From Gemmatimonadota bacterium (GTDB lineage Bacteria; Gemmatimonadota; Gemmatimonadetes; Longimicrobiales; Longimicrobiaceae): a stretch of DNA of 11,394 nucleotides. A program made the translations under genes and the position numbers. Location: the NCBI GenBank assembly GCA_019348475.1, contig JAHWJJ010000091.1, forward strand, positions 1-11,394, in the 5' to 3' direction. A model generated the notes under the pieces. That model saw only the letters and a program-made list of their open reading frames with translations, was not told the origin of the DNA and did no database searches. Shown here piece after piece: positions 1 through 6,098 of the stretch. How positions within the stretch are numbered: position 1 is the stretch's first letter; the number at the start of each line of letters is the position of its first letter.

Positions 1-2
1 CG

Positions 3-158
3 GCGGTGCTCGAGGCGCGGATCGCGGACGCGCTCTCCGCGCCCGCAGAAGCGGTCGCGGGCCCCTTACGCGAGCAGTTGCTGGCGCTGTACCACGGGCG
101 GCTGGTGGAGTGCGCGCCCGCGGCCGGTGCGCGCACAGCGGCCCCGGTGCCCGCGTGA
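3..158 (+). CDS. 3' end of an unidentified gene, translationally coupled to the S8 peptidase
   Basis: An open frame enters from the left edge and ends at TGA 156-158, giving the last 51 residues of a protein whose start lies outside the window. The readable part is Ala/Leu/Glu-rich and probably helical (it contains LREQLLALYHGRLVE) with a short Ala/Pro tail. I do not recognise the family. The reason to believe it is real is its junction: its TGA overlaps an in-frame GTG of the next gene in the 4-base arrangement GTGA, a coupling pattern seen three or four more times in this window. The pair therefore probably forms one operon, and the identity of this upstream gene would say most about the role of the peptidase. 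Confidence 0.55.
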   Translation, partial: AVLEARIADALSAPAEAVAGPLREQLLALYHGRLVECAPAAGARTAAPVPA

Positions 159-946
159 GCCCGATCGCTGTCCCGGGCTGGGACGGGGACGCGCTGGCCG
201 GCGCCACGGGACGCGGCGTGCGCGTGGGGGTGATCGACAGCGGCTGGGACCGCGCCCAGCCCGAGCCGCGGGTGCGGCCGGGGATCGCGATCCTGCGGCT
301 GGACGGCCCCGGCGGCGCCCGGCGCGCCGGGGACGACGGCGACCGCTTTGGCCACGGCACCGCCTGCGCGGACCTGGTGCTGCGCGTGGCGCCGGACGCC
401 GAGGTCGTCCCCGTGCGCGTGTTCAACGACGCGCTTGAAACCTCGCCCGGCGTTCTGGCCGCCGCCATCCGCTGGTCCGTCGACGCCGGGCTGCAGGTGC
501 TGAACCTGAGCCTGGGCACCTGCGACCCGGCCGGGCTGCCGGCGCTCTACGCCGCCTGCGAGTACGCCCGGCGCCGCCGGGTGGTGGTGGTGGCCGCCGC
601 CCACGCCGAGCACGGTGCCAGCGCGCCCGCCGTGTTCGACAACGTGCTCAGCGTGGGCGCGCTGGCGGGGAACAACCGGTTTCGCGTGGTCTACCGGCCG
701 GGTGAGGCGGTGGAGTGCCTGGCGCACGCCATCCACACGGACGTGCGGTGGCTGGGGGGCGAGCGGGTGCTCGTGGCCGGCACCAGCTACGCGGCGCCCA
801 TCGTCACCGGCGCCGTGGCGCGGATGCGGGAGCTGCACCCGGAGGCGGACCTCGCGGCCGTGCGCGCCCTGCTCGCCCGGCACTGGCCCTCACCCGCTCA
901 CGCAGACTCGCACCCTCTCGCACAAGCTGCGTGCGAGAGGGTGTGA
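155..946 (+). CDS. Subtilisin-like (S8) serine peptidase, cytoplasmic, atypical oxyanion site
   Basis: A 263-residue protein beginning at GTG 155, which overlaps the upstream stop by 4 bases. An earlier GTG at 110 is in frame but would overlap the upstream gene far more. The S8 triad is readable: Asp28 in VGVIDSGWD, His67 in FGHGTACAD and Ser211 in AGTSYAAPIV. Length fits a bare catalytic domain. There is no signal peptide, propeptide or membrane segment, so it should act inside the cell. The segment that normally reads AAGN, supplying the oxyanion-hole Asn, reads AAAHAEHG near residue 150, so that Asn is absent. Small leaderless S8 proteins of this kind occur in peptide-maturation clusters (for example the cyanobactin type), but no precursor peptide is visible here, so that role is conjecture. 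The last dozen codons lie inside a hairpin and may be repeat-derived. Confidence 0.88.
   Translation: MSPIAVPGWDGDALAGATGRGVRVGVIDSGWDRAQPEPRVRPGIAILRLDGPGGARRAGDDGDRFGHGTACADLVLRVAPDAEVVPVRVFNDALETSPGVLAAAIRWSVDAGLQVLNLSLGTCDPAGLPALYAACEYARRRRVVVVAAAHAEHGASAPAVFDNVLSVGALAGNNRFRVVYRPGEAVECLAHAIHTDVRWLGGERVLVAGTSYAAPIVTGAVARMRELHPEADLAAVRALLARHWPSPAHADSHPLAQAACERV
908..946 (+). terminator. Long hairpin containing the stop codon of the S8 gene
   Basis: Arms 908-923 and 931-946 pair over 16 positions (13 uninterrupted pairs, one G-U, two more pairs) around a 7-base loop AAGCTGC. The core arm is CACCCTCTCGCAC. The right arm ends exactly on the TGA at 944-946. No T-run follows, so it is either a Rho-independent-like end without a U-tract, an RNA-stabilising structure or a palindromic repeat that landed in the gene end. 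Confidence 0.55.
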
Positions 947-1112
947 ACTTCGCCGGCTTTCGCTCGGGACGGAGCGGGCCTCCCGCAGGTGAAGCATCGC
1001 GTGGGTTGCGAGGCTTTCCGCAGCTGTTGGGCGGCTTCAGCCGCTCAGGCCGGGGGCCGGTTCCAGATGCGCGCAAGAGCGCGCGGGGCACTGCGCGTCG
1101 GGCGGTCCTCCG

Positions 1113-1220
1113 CTACCGCACCAGCACGAGATAGCCGTGCGCGGGGATTTCCAGGCGCCCGTCGGCGGGCAGCGTCACCGGGGCGCGGGTGAACCCGTCC
1201 GTGTAGCGGCCGGGCTGCCC
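1113..1220 (-). pseudogene. Possible remnant: C-terminal end of a glycoside-hydrolase-like protein
   Basis: On the minus strand, ending at TAG 1115-1113, about 35 codons read GRYTDGFTRAPVTLPADGRL followed by EIPAHGYLVLVR. This resembles the closing beta-strands of the small C-terminal domain of alpha-amylase-type (GH13) proteins, where a strand such as IPAHGYxVL is usual. Upstream of about 1220 the same frame loses any recognisable pattern, there is no plausible start with a ribosome binding site, and no catalytic domain follows. I read it as the tail of a gene otherwise lost. A chance resemblance is quite possible. Confidence 0.28.
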
Positions 1221-1604
1221 CAGCGCTGGATCGATGCGGGTGCGACGGCCGGAGGCGGACCGGATGGAATCGGCAGGATGCACGCGTTCCTTGGTAGAGA
1301 CGATGCTGCCGGCGAGGGGGCGGGATCCGAATTTTTTTGGATAGGCAGAGATCAACGTTGCGCGGCGGGAGCCCGCGGAGGCACATCATCCACCCGATTG
1401 CGATCTGGAAAAGGCCGCCCCCGGCTGGACGGAGGACAACGCGTGGATGAGCCCGCCTCGGAGAAGGAGGATGCGGGCCGCTCCGGCGGGCGCCGGCGCG
1501 CGCGTTACGCTCCCCCGCTGAACGGAAAAGCCGCAGGCGCGGAGACAGTTTCAGCGCGTATGGCCGGATCCACGCCGCGCCCCCTCCGCTCGCTCCAGGC
1601 TCGC

Positions 1605-1632
1605 ACCTCCCCCAAAAACCCCTGGGGGAGGT
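1605..1632. repeat. Perfect 10-bp hairpin in the intergenic region
   Basis: ACCTCCCCCA at 1605-1614 pairs with TGGGGGAGGT at 1623-1632 around the loop AAAACCCC. No T-run follows in either direction. A second short palindrome, CCGCAAA-A-TTTGCGG, lies at 1681-1695. Together they suggest a structured interspersed intergenic repeat rather than a terminator, although the hairpin is suitably placed about 140 bp after the lipoprotein gene's stop on the minus strand. Confidence 0.5.
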
Positions 1633-1774
1633 TGAACTGCGGTTTCGGAGCTGGCGCACTTCACCCTTCCCGGCCTCCCCCCGCAAAATTTGCGGAGGAG
1701 GACGGGCGAGGGGCGCCGGCGGACGCGGGTCGAAGCGCGACTCGCCCGTACGTGGGCCGGCGGCGCGCTCCGCG

Positions 1775-2371
1775 TCAGTAGAAGCGGCGTTCTTTGGCGT
1801 TTTCGCGCGTCAGGCGCACCACCGTGCTGTCGCCTCGCACGGTGACGGGAACGTTCCACTCCAGCATCAGGTTGGGCAGCACGTACGCGGCGTAGACCCA
1901 GAACCGCCCCTCGTCCGCCGCGAGTCGCGCGACGCCTCGCGCGTCCGTGGTGTCCGTCGCGGTGCCCACGCCCAGCTCCGCCATCTTCGCGCGCGACACG
2001 CTGTCGAACGGCGCGAACACCTGCTGGCGCCACTCGCGGCGGCTCGCGCGGATGGAGTCCACCTGCTTCTGCACGGCCGCGCGCTGGGCACGCACCTGGC
2101 GGACGGCGGTGTCCCCGGCGGCGGCGAGCTGGGTCTCGCGGGCGTTCAGGCTCTCCAATTGCGTAATCAACGCCGCGGGGATCGCCGGCTCCGGCTGCCC
2201 CGCATCGTTCGCCAGCGAATCCATCAGGGCCTGGCGGTCGTAGGGAAGCAGAAATACCGGCAGGTCCGCGATCGGCTGGCCGCCTTCGGCCAGCGAGGCG
2301 CGCACCACCACCTTCGAGTCGCTGCACCCGGCAACCGCCAGGCAGGCGGCCAACAGCAGCAGACGCTTCAT
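1775..2371 (-). CDS. Coiled-coil lipoprotein of unknown function
   Basis: A 198-residue protein starting at ATG 2371-2369. The frame is open further upstream, but only this start gives a lipoprotein signal: MKRLLLLAACLAVAGC, with lipidated Cys16, and a GGAG about 9 bases ahead of the ATG. After the lipid anchor comes a strand-rich piece (KVVVRASLAEGGQPIADLPV), then a strongly helical, heptad-like segment at roughly residues 65-117, then another strand-rich piece (ARGVARLAADEGRFWVY and NVPVTVRGDSTVVRLTREN) to the end. The outer pieces resemble two halves of a carboxypeptidase-regulatory-like beta-sandwich split by a helical hairpin. No catalytic motif is seen. It should sit on the membrane facing the periplasm. 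It diverges from the TPM gene with only 19 bp between start codons. Confidence 0.82.
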   Translation of the reverse strand: MKRLLLLAACLAVAGCSDSKVVVRASLAEGGQPIADLPVFLLPYDRQALMDSLANDAGQPEPAIPAALITQLESLNARETQLAAAGDTAVRQVRAQRAAVQKQVDSIRASRREWRQQVFAPFDSVSRAKMAELGVGTATDTTDARGVARLAADEGRFWVYAAYVLPNLMLEWNVPVTVRGDSTVVRLTRENAKERRFY

Positions 2372-2390
2372 CAAACGCGCTCCGGGAGGA

Positions 2391-3311
2391 ATGGGACGGA
2401 TCAACGGGCCGGACGAACGCAGCGGCGCTCTCGGCACTCGACAGGGCGGGGTTTCGCAAGCGGCGCGCCGGGCGGCGCGGCGCCTGGCGTTCGGGGCCGC
2501 GGCGGCGCTGGTTTGCGCCCCTTTCGCGCGGCCGGCCGCGGCGCAGCTGCAGATCCCCCGTCCCACCGGCTACGTAAACGACTTCGCCAACGTCATCCCG
2601 CCGCAGGACGAGGCCGCCATCCAGGCGGTCATCGACGAGGTCAAGGCGAAGTCCGGCGGCGAGATCGTGGTCGTCACCCTGCCGTCGCTCCAGGGCGAGT
2701 CGCGCGACGACGTGGCGCTGCGCATCGGCCGCGAGTGGGGCGTGGGGAAGGCGGGCGAGCCGGGGGACCCCGGGCGCAACACGGGCGCCATCGTCCTGGT
2801 CTCGATCCGGGACCGCAAGGTGAGGATCGAGACGGGGATCGGCACCAACACCTTCATCACCGCGGCCGAGGCGGGGCGCATCGGCCGCGAGCGGCTTGTC
2901 CCCGCGCTGCAGCGGGGCGACTTTGGCGGCGGGATCCTGGCGGCGGTGCAGGGGCTGGCGCAGGAGTACGCGGAGGAGTTCAACTTCGCGTTGAGCGGCG
3001 CGCCGCCGCCCGCGCCGCGCGTGGAACAGCCGCGGCCGGGGCGGCGCTCGTCCGGGGGCGGGGGCGGGTTCATCTTCTTCCTCTTCCTCATCTTCATCCT
3101 CTTCTCCATCATGCGGGGCGGGGGAGGGGGTGGAGGCCGGGGGCACCGCCGCCGCCGGCGCGGCTGGGGCGTCCCCCTCATCATCCCCTTCCCCATCGGC
3201 GGCGGAGGCGGCGGTTGGGGCGGCGGTGGGTTCGGCGGCGGGGGCGGCGGGTTCGGCGGGTTCGGGGGAGGCGGCGGATTCGGCGGCGGCGGATGGGGAG
3301 GAGACTGGTGA
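2391..3311 (+). CDS. TPM-domain membrane protein (YgcG/Psb32-like) with Gly-rich tail
   Basis: A 306-residue protein. Order: a basic N-terminus and signal peptide (about residues 26-51, ending in RPAAAQ), the TPM domain (about 58-205, starting TGYVNDFANVIPPQDEAAI and including GGEIVVVTLPSL and VRIETGIGTN), a Pro-rich linker, a membrane segment at about 227-241 (FIFFLFLIFILFSIM), an Arg cluster (RGHRRRRRG) and a glycine-rich tail ending GGWGGDW. TPM proteins with this tail are known in many bacteria as exported, membrane-held proteins, often beside LemA; their reaction is not settled. ATG 2391 is the only ATG, GTG or TTG in frame before the domain, yet GGAGGA directly abuts it with no spacer, so initiation is unusual. 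It overlaps the next gene by 4 bases. Confidence 0.9.
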   Translation: MGRINGPDERSGALGTRQGGVSQAARRAARRLAFGAAAALVCAPFARPAAAQLQIPRPTGYVNDFANVIPPQDEAAIQAVIDEVKAKSGGEIVVVTLPSLQGESRDDVALRIGREWGVGKAGEPGDPGRNTGAIVLVSIRDRKVRIETGIGTNTFITAAEAGRIGRERLVPALQRGDFGGGILAAVQGLAQEYAEEFNFALSGAPPPAPRVEQPRPGRRSSGGGGGFIFFLFLIFILFSIMRGGGGGGGRGHRRRRRGWGVPLIIPFPIGGGGGGWGGGGFGGGGGGFGGFGGGGGFGGGGWGGDW

Positions 3312-4066
3312 AACGCAACGAGAACGAACGGCCCGAGGAGCGCGCCCGGCGCTTCGCCGCGGAGATGGCGGCGGCGTACGGTGAGGAGCTGGTCTCGGTG
3401 GTGCTGTACGGCTCCGCCGCGCGCGGCGAGTACCGCCCCGGGGTGTCGGACCTGAACGTGCTGGTGCTGCTGCGCGAGGTGTCGCCGGCGGCGCTCAGGC
3501 GCGGGTCGAAGGCCGCGCGAGCGTGGGTGGCGCAGGGAAACCCGCCGCCGCTGATGATGTCGGTGGACGAGTGGCGCGGCTCGGCCGACGTATGGGCCAT
3601 CGAGCTGGCCGACATGCGCGACGCGCACGTCACCGTGGCGGGCGCGGAGCCGTTCGAAGGCATCGACATCCGCCTGGAAGACCTGCGGATGCAGTGCGAG
3701 CGCGAGCTCAAGGGCAAGCAGATCCAGCTGCGGGAGCGCTACCTGCTCTCCGCGGGCGAGCCGGCGGAGCTGGGGGAGCTGCTGGTCCGCTCGTTCAGCA
3801 CCTTTCTGGTGCTCTTTCGCACGGTGCTGCGGCTGGGCGGCGAGGGCGGCGCGCGCGACGCGGAGAGCGTGGTGCGGCGGCTGGCGGAGCGGGTGGGGCT
3901 GGACCCCGCGCCCCTGCTGGAGGTGCACCGCGCGCGCGCCGGCGGGCAGAAGCTCAAGCCGCAGGCCGACGCGCCGGTGGTGGTGGGGTACCTTGACGCG
4001 GTGAGCCGCGTGGTGGAATACGTGGACCGGCTGGTGCACGGCGGGGCCGAGCTGCCCCGCGCGTGA
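3308..4066 (+). CDS. Nucleotidyltransferase-fold protein (Pol-beta superfamily), motif SDLN
   Basis: A 252-residue protein starting at GTG 3308, which overlaps the TPM stop (GTGA) and has GGAGGAG six bases ahead. Residues 30-55 read VVLYGSAARGEYRPGVSDLN followed by VLVLL, the nucleotidyltransferase signature: Gly35-Ser36, then the metal-binding pair, where the second acidic residue is Asn50 (Asp48-Leu-Asn50) instead of Asp. The rest is helical, with an Arg/Glu-rich helix at about 120-145 (LRMQCERELKGKQIQLRERY) and a hydrophobic helix (SFSTFLVLFRTVLRL) reminiscent of the C-terminal helical domains of minimal nucleotidyltransferases. It is cytoplasmic, placed between two exported proteins. With the altered metal site it may bind nucleotides without normal transfer activity. 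Partner and substrate are unknown. Confidence 0.87.
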   Translation: MKRNENERPEERARRFAAEMAAAYGEELVSVVLYGSAARGEYRPGVSDLNVLVLLREVSPAALRRGSKAARAWVAQGNPPPLMMSVDEWRGSADVWAIELADMRDAHVTVAGAEPFEGIDIRLEDLRMQCERELKGKQIQLRERYLLSAGEPAELGELLVRSFSTFLVLFRTVLRLGGEGGARDAESVVRRLAERVGLDPAPLLEVHRARAGGQKLKPQADAPVVVGYLDAVSRVVEYVDRLVHGGAELPRA

Positions 4067-4115
4067 TTTCGCGACATAGAGGGACTACCCGAACTTTGTC
4101 CTCCGGAGGAGAACG

Positions 4116-4736
4116 ATGCGGGCTTTGAAGAGCATGATCGCCCTCACCCTGGCGCTGTCGCTGGGGGGGTGCGGATACAACCGGATCCAGGCGCTGGACG
4201 AGCGGGCCGAGCAGGCGCGCAGCAACGTGGGCGTGGCGCTGCAGAACCGGAACCAGTTGATCCCCAACCTGGTGGCCACGGTAAAGGGCGCGGCGGAATT
4301 CGAGCGCGGCACCTACACTGACGTGTCCCGGGCGCGCGCCGGGCAGCTGGCCGCAGCCGAGCAGCAGCTGGGCCAGGCGCGGCAGCAGGTGGACCAGGCC
4401 GTCGCCAACCGCAACGTGGCCCAGATGGAGCAGGCCGACGCGGCGGTGACGCGGCAGATCGGCACCTACCTGAACATCGCGGTCGAGGCGTACCCGCAGC
4501 TGCGGGCCACGCAGAACTTCCTGGCGCTGCAGGACCAGCTGGCCGAGAGCGAGAACAAGATCGCGCGGGCGCGGCAGGACTACAACGAGGCGGTGCAGCA
4601 GTACAACACCTTCATCCGCTCGTTTCCGCAGGCCATCACCGCGAAGGTGAGCGGTGCCGACCGCAAGGAGCCGTACCAGCCCCCCGCAAACGCCGACCAG
4701 GCCCCCACCGTGGACTTCGGCAACACGCAGAAGTAG
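4116..4736 (+). CDS. lemA: LemA family lipoprotein
   Basis: A 206-residue protein with an excellent ribosome binding site (GGAGGAG, 5 bases before ATG 4116). Its N-terminus MRALKSMIALTLALSLGGC is a lipoprotein signal with Cys19. The family hallmark NRNQLIPNLVATVKG is at residues 44-58. The rest is a long helical bundle rich in Gln and Ala (to about 170), then a disordered polar/Pro tail ending in FGNTQK. LemA proteins normally run 180-200 residues with an N-terminal membrane segment; here the anchor is a lipid. It lies 49 bp after the nucleotidyltransferase gene, in the TPM-first operon. LemA and TPM genes are often neighbours in bacteria, and the molecular function is unsettled. Assignment is firm; the role is not. 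Confidence 0.93.
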   Translation: MRALKSMIALTLALSLGGCGYNRIQALDERAEQARSNVGVALQNRNQLIPNLVATVKGAAEFERGTYTDVSRARAGQLAAAEQQLGQARQQVDQAVANRNVAQMEQADAAVTRQIGTYLNIAVEAYPQLRATQNFLALQDQLAESENKIARARQDYNEAVQQYNTFIRSFPQAITAKVSGADRKEPYQPPANADQAPTVDFGNTQK

Positions 4737-4756
4737 CCGGGCCGGGGCGCGGACCA

Positions 4757-4793
4757 GTCAGCCGGTGCACGGAGCGTCCGTGCACCGGCTGAC
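4757..4793. terminator. 17-bp perfect hairpin between convergent genes
   Basis: GTCAGCCGGTGCACGGA at 4757-4773 pairs perfectly with 4777-4793 around a 3-base GCG loop. It starts 21 bp after the LemA stop and ends 16 bp before the stop of the oppositely oriented antitoxin gene, the classic position of a bidirectional terminator. No clear T-run follows on either side. Confidence 0.75.
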
Positions 4794-4808
4794 GCGCTTC
4801 CTCATCGG

Positions 4809-5033
4809 CTACTCCGGACGATCCCGCCCCTCCCGCACAAACGAGGCGATCTCCTCACGCGTGAAGCCGAGATCCATGCTCTTGATCGCGAGTGGAGAAG
4901 CCGGCCGCACCTCGGGCTTCAGGATAAAGCTCTGTCCGTCGGTGCGGCGGAACCGCACACTGCCTTCGCGGCTCGCTTTGTCGAGAACCGACGAAAGGTT
5001 CTGCTCGGCTTCCGAATCAGTGAACACCTTCAT
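4809..5033 (-). CDS. Orphan Phd/YefM-like antitoxin
   Basis: A 74-residue protein starting at ATG 5033-5031, with GGAGGTG six bases upstream. The frame is open for 12 further codons but without a better site. The N-terminal half, MKVFTDSEAEQNLSSVLDKA and then RFRRTDGQSFILKPE, follows the Phd/YefM fold: a strand, the AxxNLSSVLDxA helix and a basic strand with a GQSFIL-type turn. The C-terminal end is acidic and helical (LGFTREEIASFVREGR), where this family normally binds its toxin. Downstream on its strand comes only the terminator and the LemA gene, so no toxin partner is present. It may be a relic, an antitoxin acting on a toxin elsewhere or a stand-alone regulator. GC is lower than in the LemA operon. 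Confidence 0.75.
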   Translation of the reverse strand: MKVFTDSEAEQNLSSVLDKASREGSVRFRRTDGQSFILKPEVRPASPLAIKSMDLGFTREEIASFVREGRDRPE

Positions 5034-5148
5034 CGTTTCACCTCCAGCAGAAGCGGCAGCCGCGCCCACACCCGGCAGAAGCGACGGCTACGGCGCAGAA
5101 CAAGGCGGTGCGGATCATTGGCTGAACCTGTCGTCGTAGGACAGAACG

Positions 5149-5631
5149 CTACGGGCGCCGCGAGCGGGGTCGGGACCGGGTGTGCGGCCGGACGTACGTG
5201 CCATCCCTCCGGTAGTAGCCCCGAACGCGGACCGTGCCGCCGGAGCTCGGCGCAGCAGAGGACGAACCCGACACGGACGAGTTATCATCTGCCGAGTCCT
5301 TTGCGATCCGACGAATGATGGACCGGCCGGCGGGGATGTGAAATGCGGCGACGTAGCGCGTGCCGTTGAGTGCGCGGATCGTGACCGCGTTCGCGCCGCG
5401 CCGACCAGCCTCCGGTGCGAGGTGCGCCAGCAGATCGGCGTCCGGCGCGCCGATCATCACCGCCGGCTCATCGAACACCTGAACCAGCGTCGCCTCCGGC
5501 GGCAAGTCGTATTCGGCGGTCACGTGCTGGACCTTTTCCGCCGGCACTGCGTTCGGATGCACGCCGGGAACACAGGCGGCAAACAGGATCGCTGAGGCGA
5601 AAGTGAGAAAGCGAGATGGTAGGCTGAACAT
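5149..5631 (-). CDS. Small lipoprotein with GAN motif and GYYRRDGTYVRPH C-terminus
   Basis: A 160-residue protein starting at ATG 5631-5629, with AGGAGA about 6 bases upstream. A lipoprotein signal is clear: FASAILFAAC with Cys20. Residues 35-110 form a compact alpha/beta segment with an LxxLAPEAGRRGANAVTIRAL stretch (Gly79-Ala-Asn81). This resembles the helix-GAN-strand element of RcsF/DUF4156-like small lipoproteins; the match is by eye. A Ser-rich linker follows at 112-132, then a basic end, VRVRGYYRRDGTYVRPHTRS, a motif that recurs at the ends of exported proteins and may bind the cell surface. No enzyme motif is seen. It has its own promoter (5688-5716) and an independent transcript is likely. 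Confidence 0.78.
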   Translation of the reverse strand: MFSLPSRFLTFASAILFAACVPGVHPNAVPAEKVQHVTAEYDLPPEATLVQVFDEPAVMIGAPDADLLAHLAPEAGRRGANAVTIRALNGTRYVAAFHIPAGRSIIRRIAKDSADDNSSVSGSSSAAPSSGGTVRVRGYYRRDGTYVRPHTRSRPRSRRP

Positions 5632-5661
5632 CGTCTCTCCTGTGGCATGAAGTTGCTGGAA

Positions 5662-5680
5662 CCCCGGGCATCTGCCGGGG
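5662..5680 (-). promoter_or_regulatory. Hairpin at the 5' end of the lipoprotein transcript
   Basis: CCCCGG at 5662-5667 pairs with CCGGGG at 5675-5680. An alternative register gives CCCC/GGGG plus GGCA/TGCC with one bulged G. It lies immediately after the predicted -10 box, so it would begin the leader RNA of the gene ending at 5149. It could instead terminate the XRE transcript coming from higher coordinates. Confidence 0.35.
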
Positions 5681-5687
5681 GCAGTGC

Positions 5688-5716
5688 AGTAAACGACAGC
5701 GATCCCAATCGGTCAA
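5688..5716 (-). promoter_or_regulatory. Sigma70-type promoter for the small lipoprotein gene
   Basis: Minus strand: TTGACC (5716-5711), a 17-base spacer, then TTTACT (5693-5688). The first matches the -35 consensus in 5 of 6 positions and the second the -10 in 4 of 6. Start of transcription would be near 5681, about 50 bases before the ATG. The reading is by eye. Confidence 0.5.
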
Positions 5717-5719
5717 GTC

Positions 5720-6098
5720 TTACGTGAAATGTTCGGGGGTGCAATGCCACTCCTGACAATCGCCGGCACGGACTACAGAGTGACCCGCTTCCGCTAGGCG
5801 GTCGATGCGCACGGCCTGTCCGTCAGGAAAGCGGGCGGTGATTTCCAGCTCACCACCCAGCGCCTCAACGACGTCGCGCAACGTGCTCACGTGGATGTCG
5901 TCGCGGCGCTCGAGCCGTGAAACGTTCCCCTGCCGGATCTTGAGGCGATCCGCCAATTGAGCCTGGGTTACGCGCCGGGCCTTCCGCAGCTCGTCCAGGG
6001 TCCATGGAGGCCAGCATCGCCTCCGTCTTGCGTTCCGCCCGCGCGATGGTCTCCGGCGAAGCGGTTGCGCGGATTTCTTTCCAGTTCCGTCGGCCCAT
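5720..6098 (-). pseudogene. XRE/HigA-type antitoxin split by a one-base insertion
   Basis: ATG 6098-6096 opens a frame MGRRNWKEIRATASPETIAR followed by AERKTEAMLASM (32 residues) that then runs into meaningless Gly/Pro/Arg sequence. In the adjacent frame, directly after that Met, the expected continuation appears: TLDELRKARRVTQAQLADRL, then KIRQGNVSRLERRDDIHVST, LRDVVEALGGELEITARF and so on to TGA at 5720. Removing one G of ATGG (6002) joins them into a normal 125-residue XRE helix-turn-helix antitoxin with the HTH around the TQAQLADRL...QGNVSRLE segment. Known relatives are antitoxins of HigB/RelE-type toxins that bind their own promoter. Either the gene is dead, the downstream part is made from a TTG start at 5956, or the base is a sequencing error. 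The start overlaps the stop of an upstream remnant (TGATG), as in toxin-first modules. Confidence 0.8.

Larger units (their letters stand above)
947..1774. other. Non-coding, repeat-rich intergenic region
   Basis: About 830 bases between the S8 gene and the lipoprotein stop. Long frames cross it on both strands but show no family resemblance, no ribosome binding site at their starts and Arg/Pro/Gly-rich composition typical of random GC-rich frames. It holds a probable degraded gene end (1113-1220), a T7 tract at 1332-1338 without a proper stem, a clear hairpin at 1605-1632 and a short palindrome at 1681-1695. The stretch from about 1560 to 1740 looks like an interspersed intergenic repeat, which I cannot confirm from one copy. 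Confidence 0.6.

Noticed and set aside
1319..1345. T7 tract at 1332-1338 as a possible terminator
   Set aside because: No GC-rich stem directly precedes it in either direction; only a 4-bp ATCC/GGAT pairing spans the tract.
1551..3146. 531-codon open frame on the minus strand with an acidic Asp/Glu-rich start
   Set aside because: It is antisense to the TPM gene (the acidic run mirrors the membrane and Gly-rich codons), crosses the lipoprotein in another frame and has no family features.
2159..3307. Long upstream extension of the nucleotidyltransferase frame
   Set aside because: The extension is Arg/Gly-rich sequence overlapping the TPM gene in another frame. The GTG at 3308 with GGAGGAG six bases ahead is the clear start.
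2570..4039. 489-codon minus-strand frame with polyproline
   Set aside because: It is the complement of the glycine-rich tail and the nucleotidyltransferase gene; no start signal or domain.
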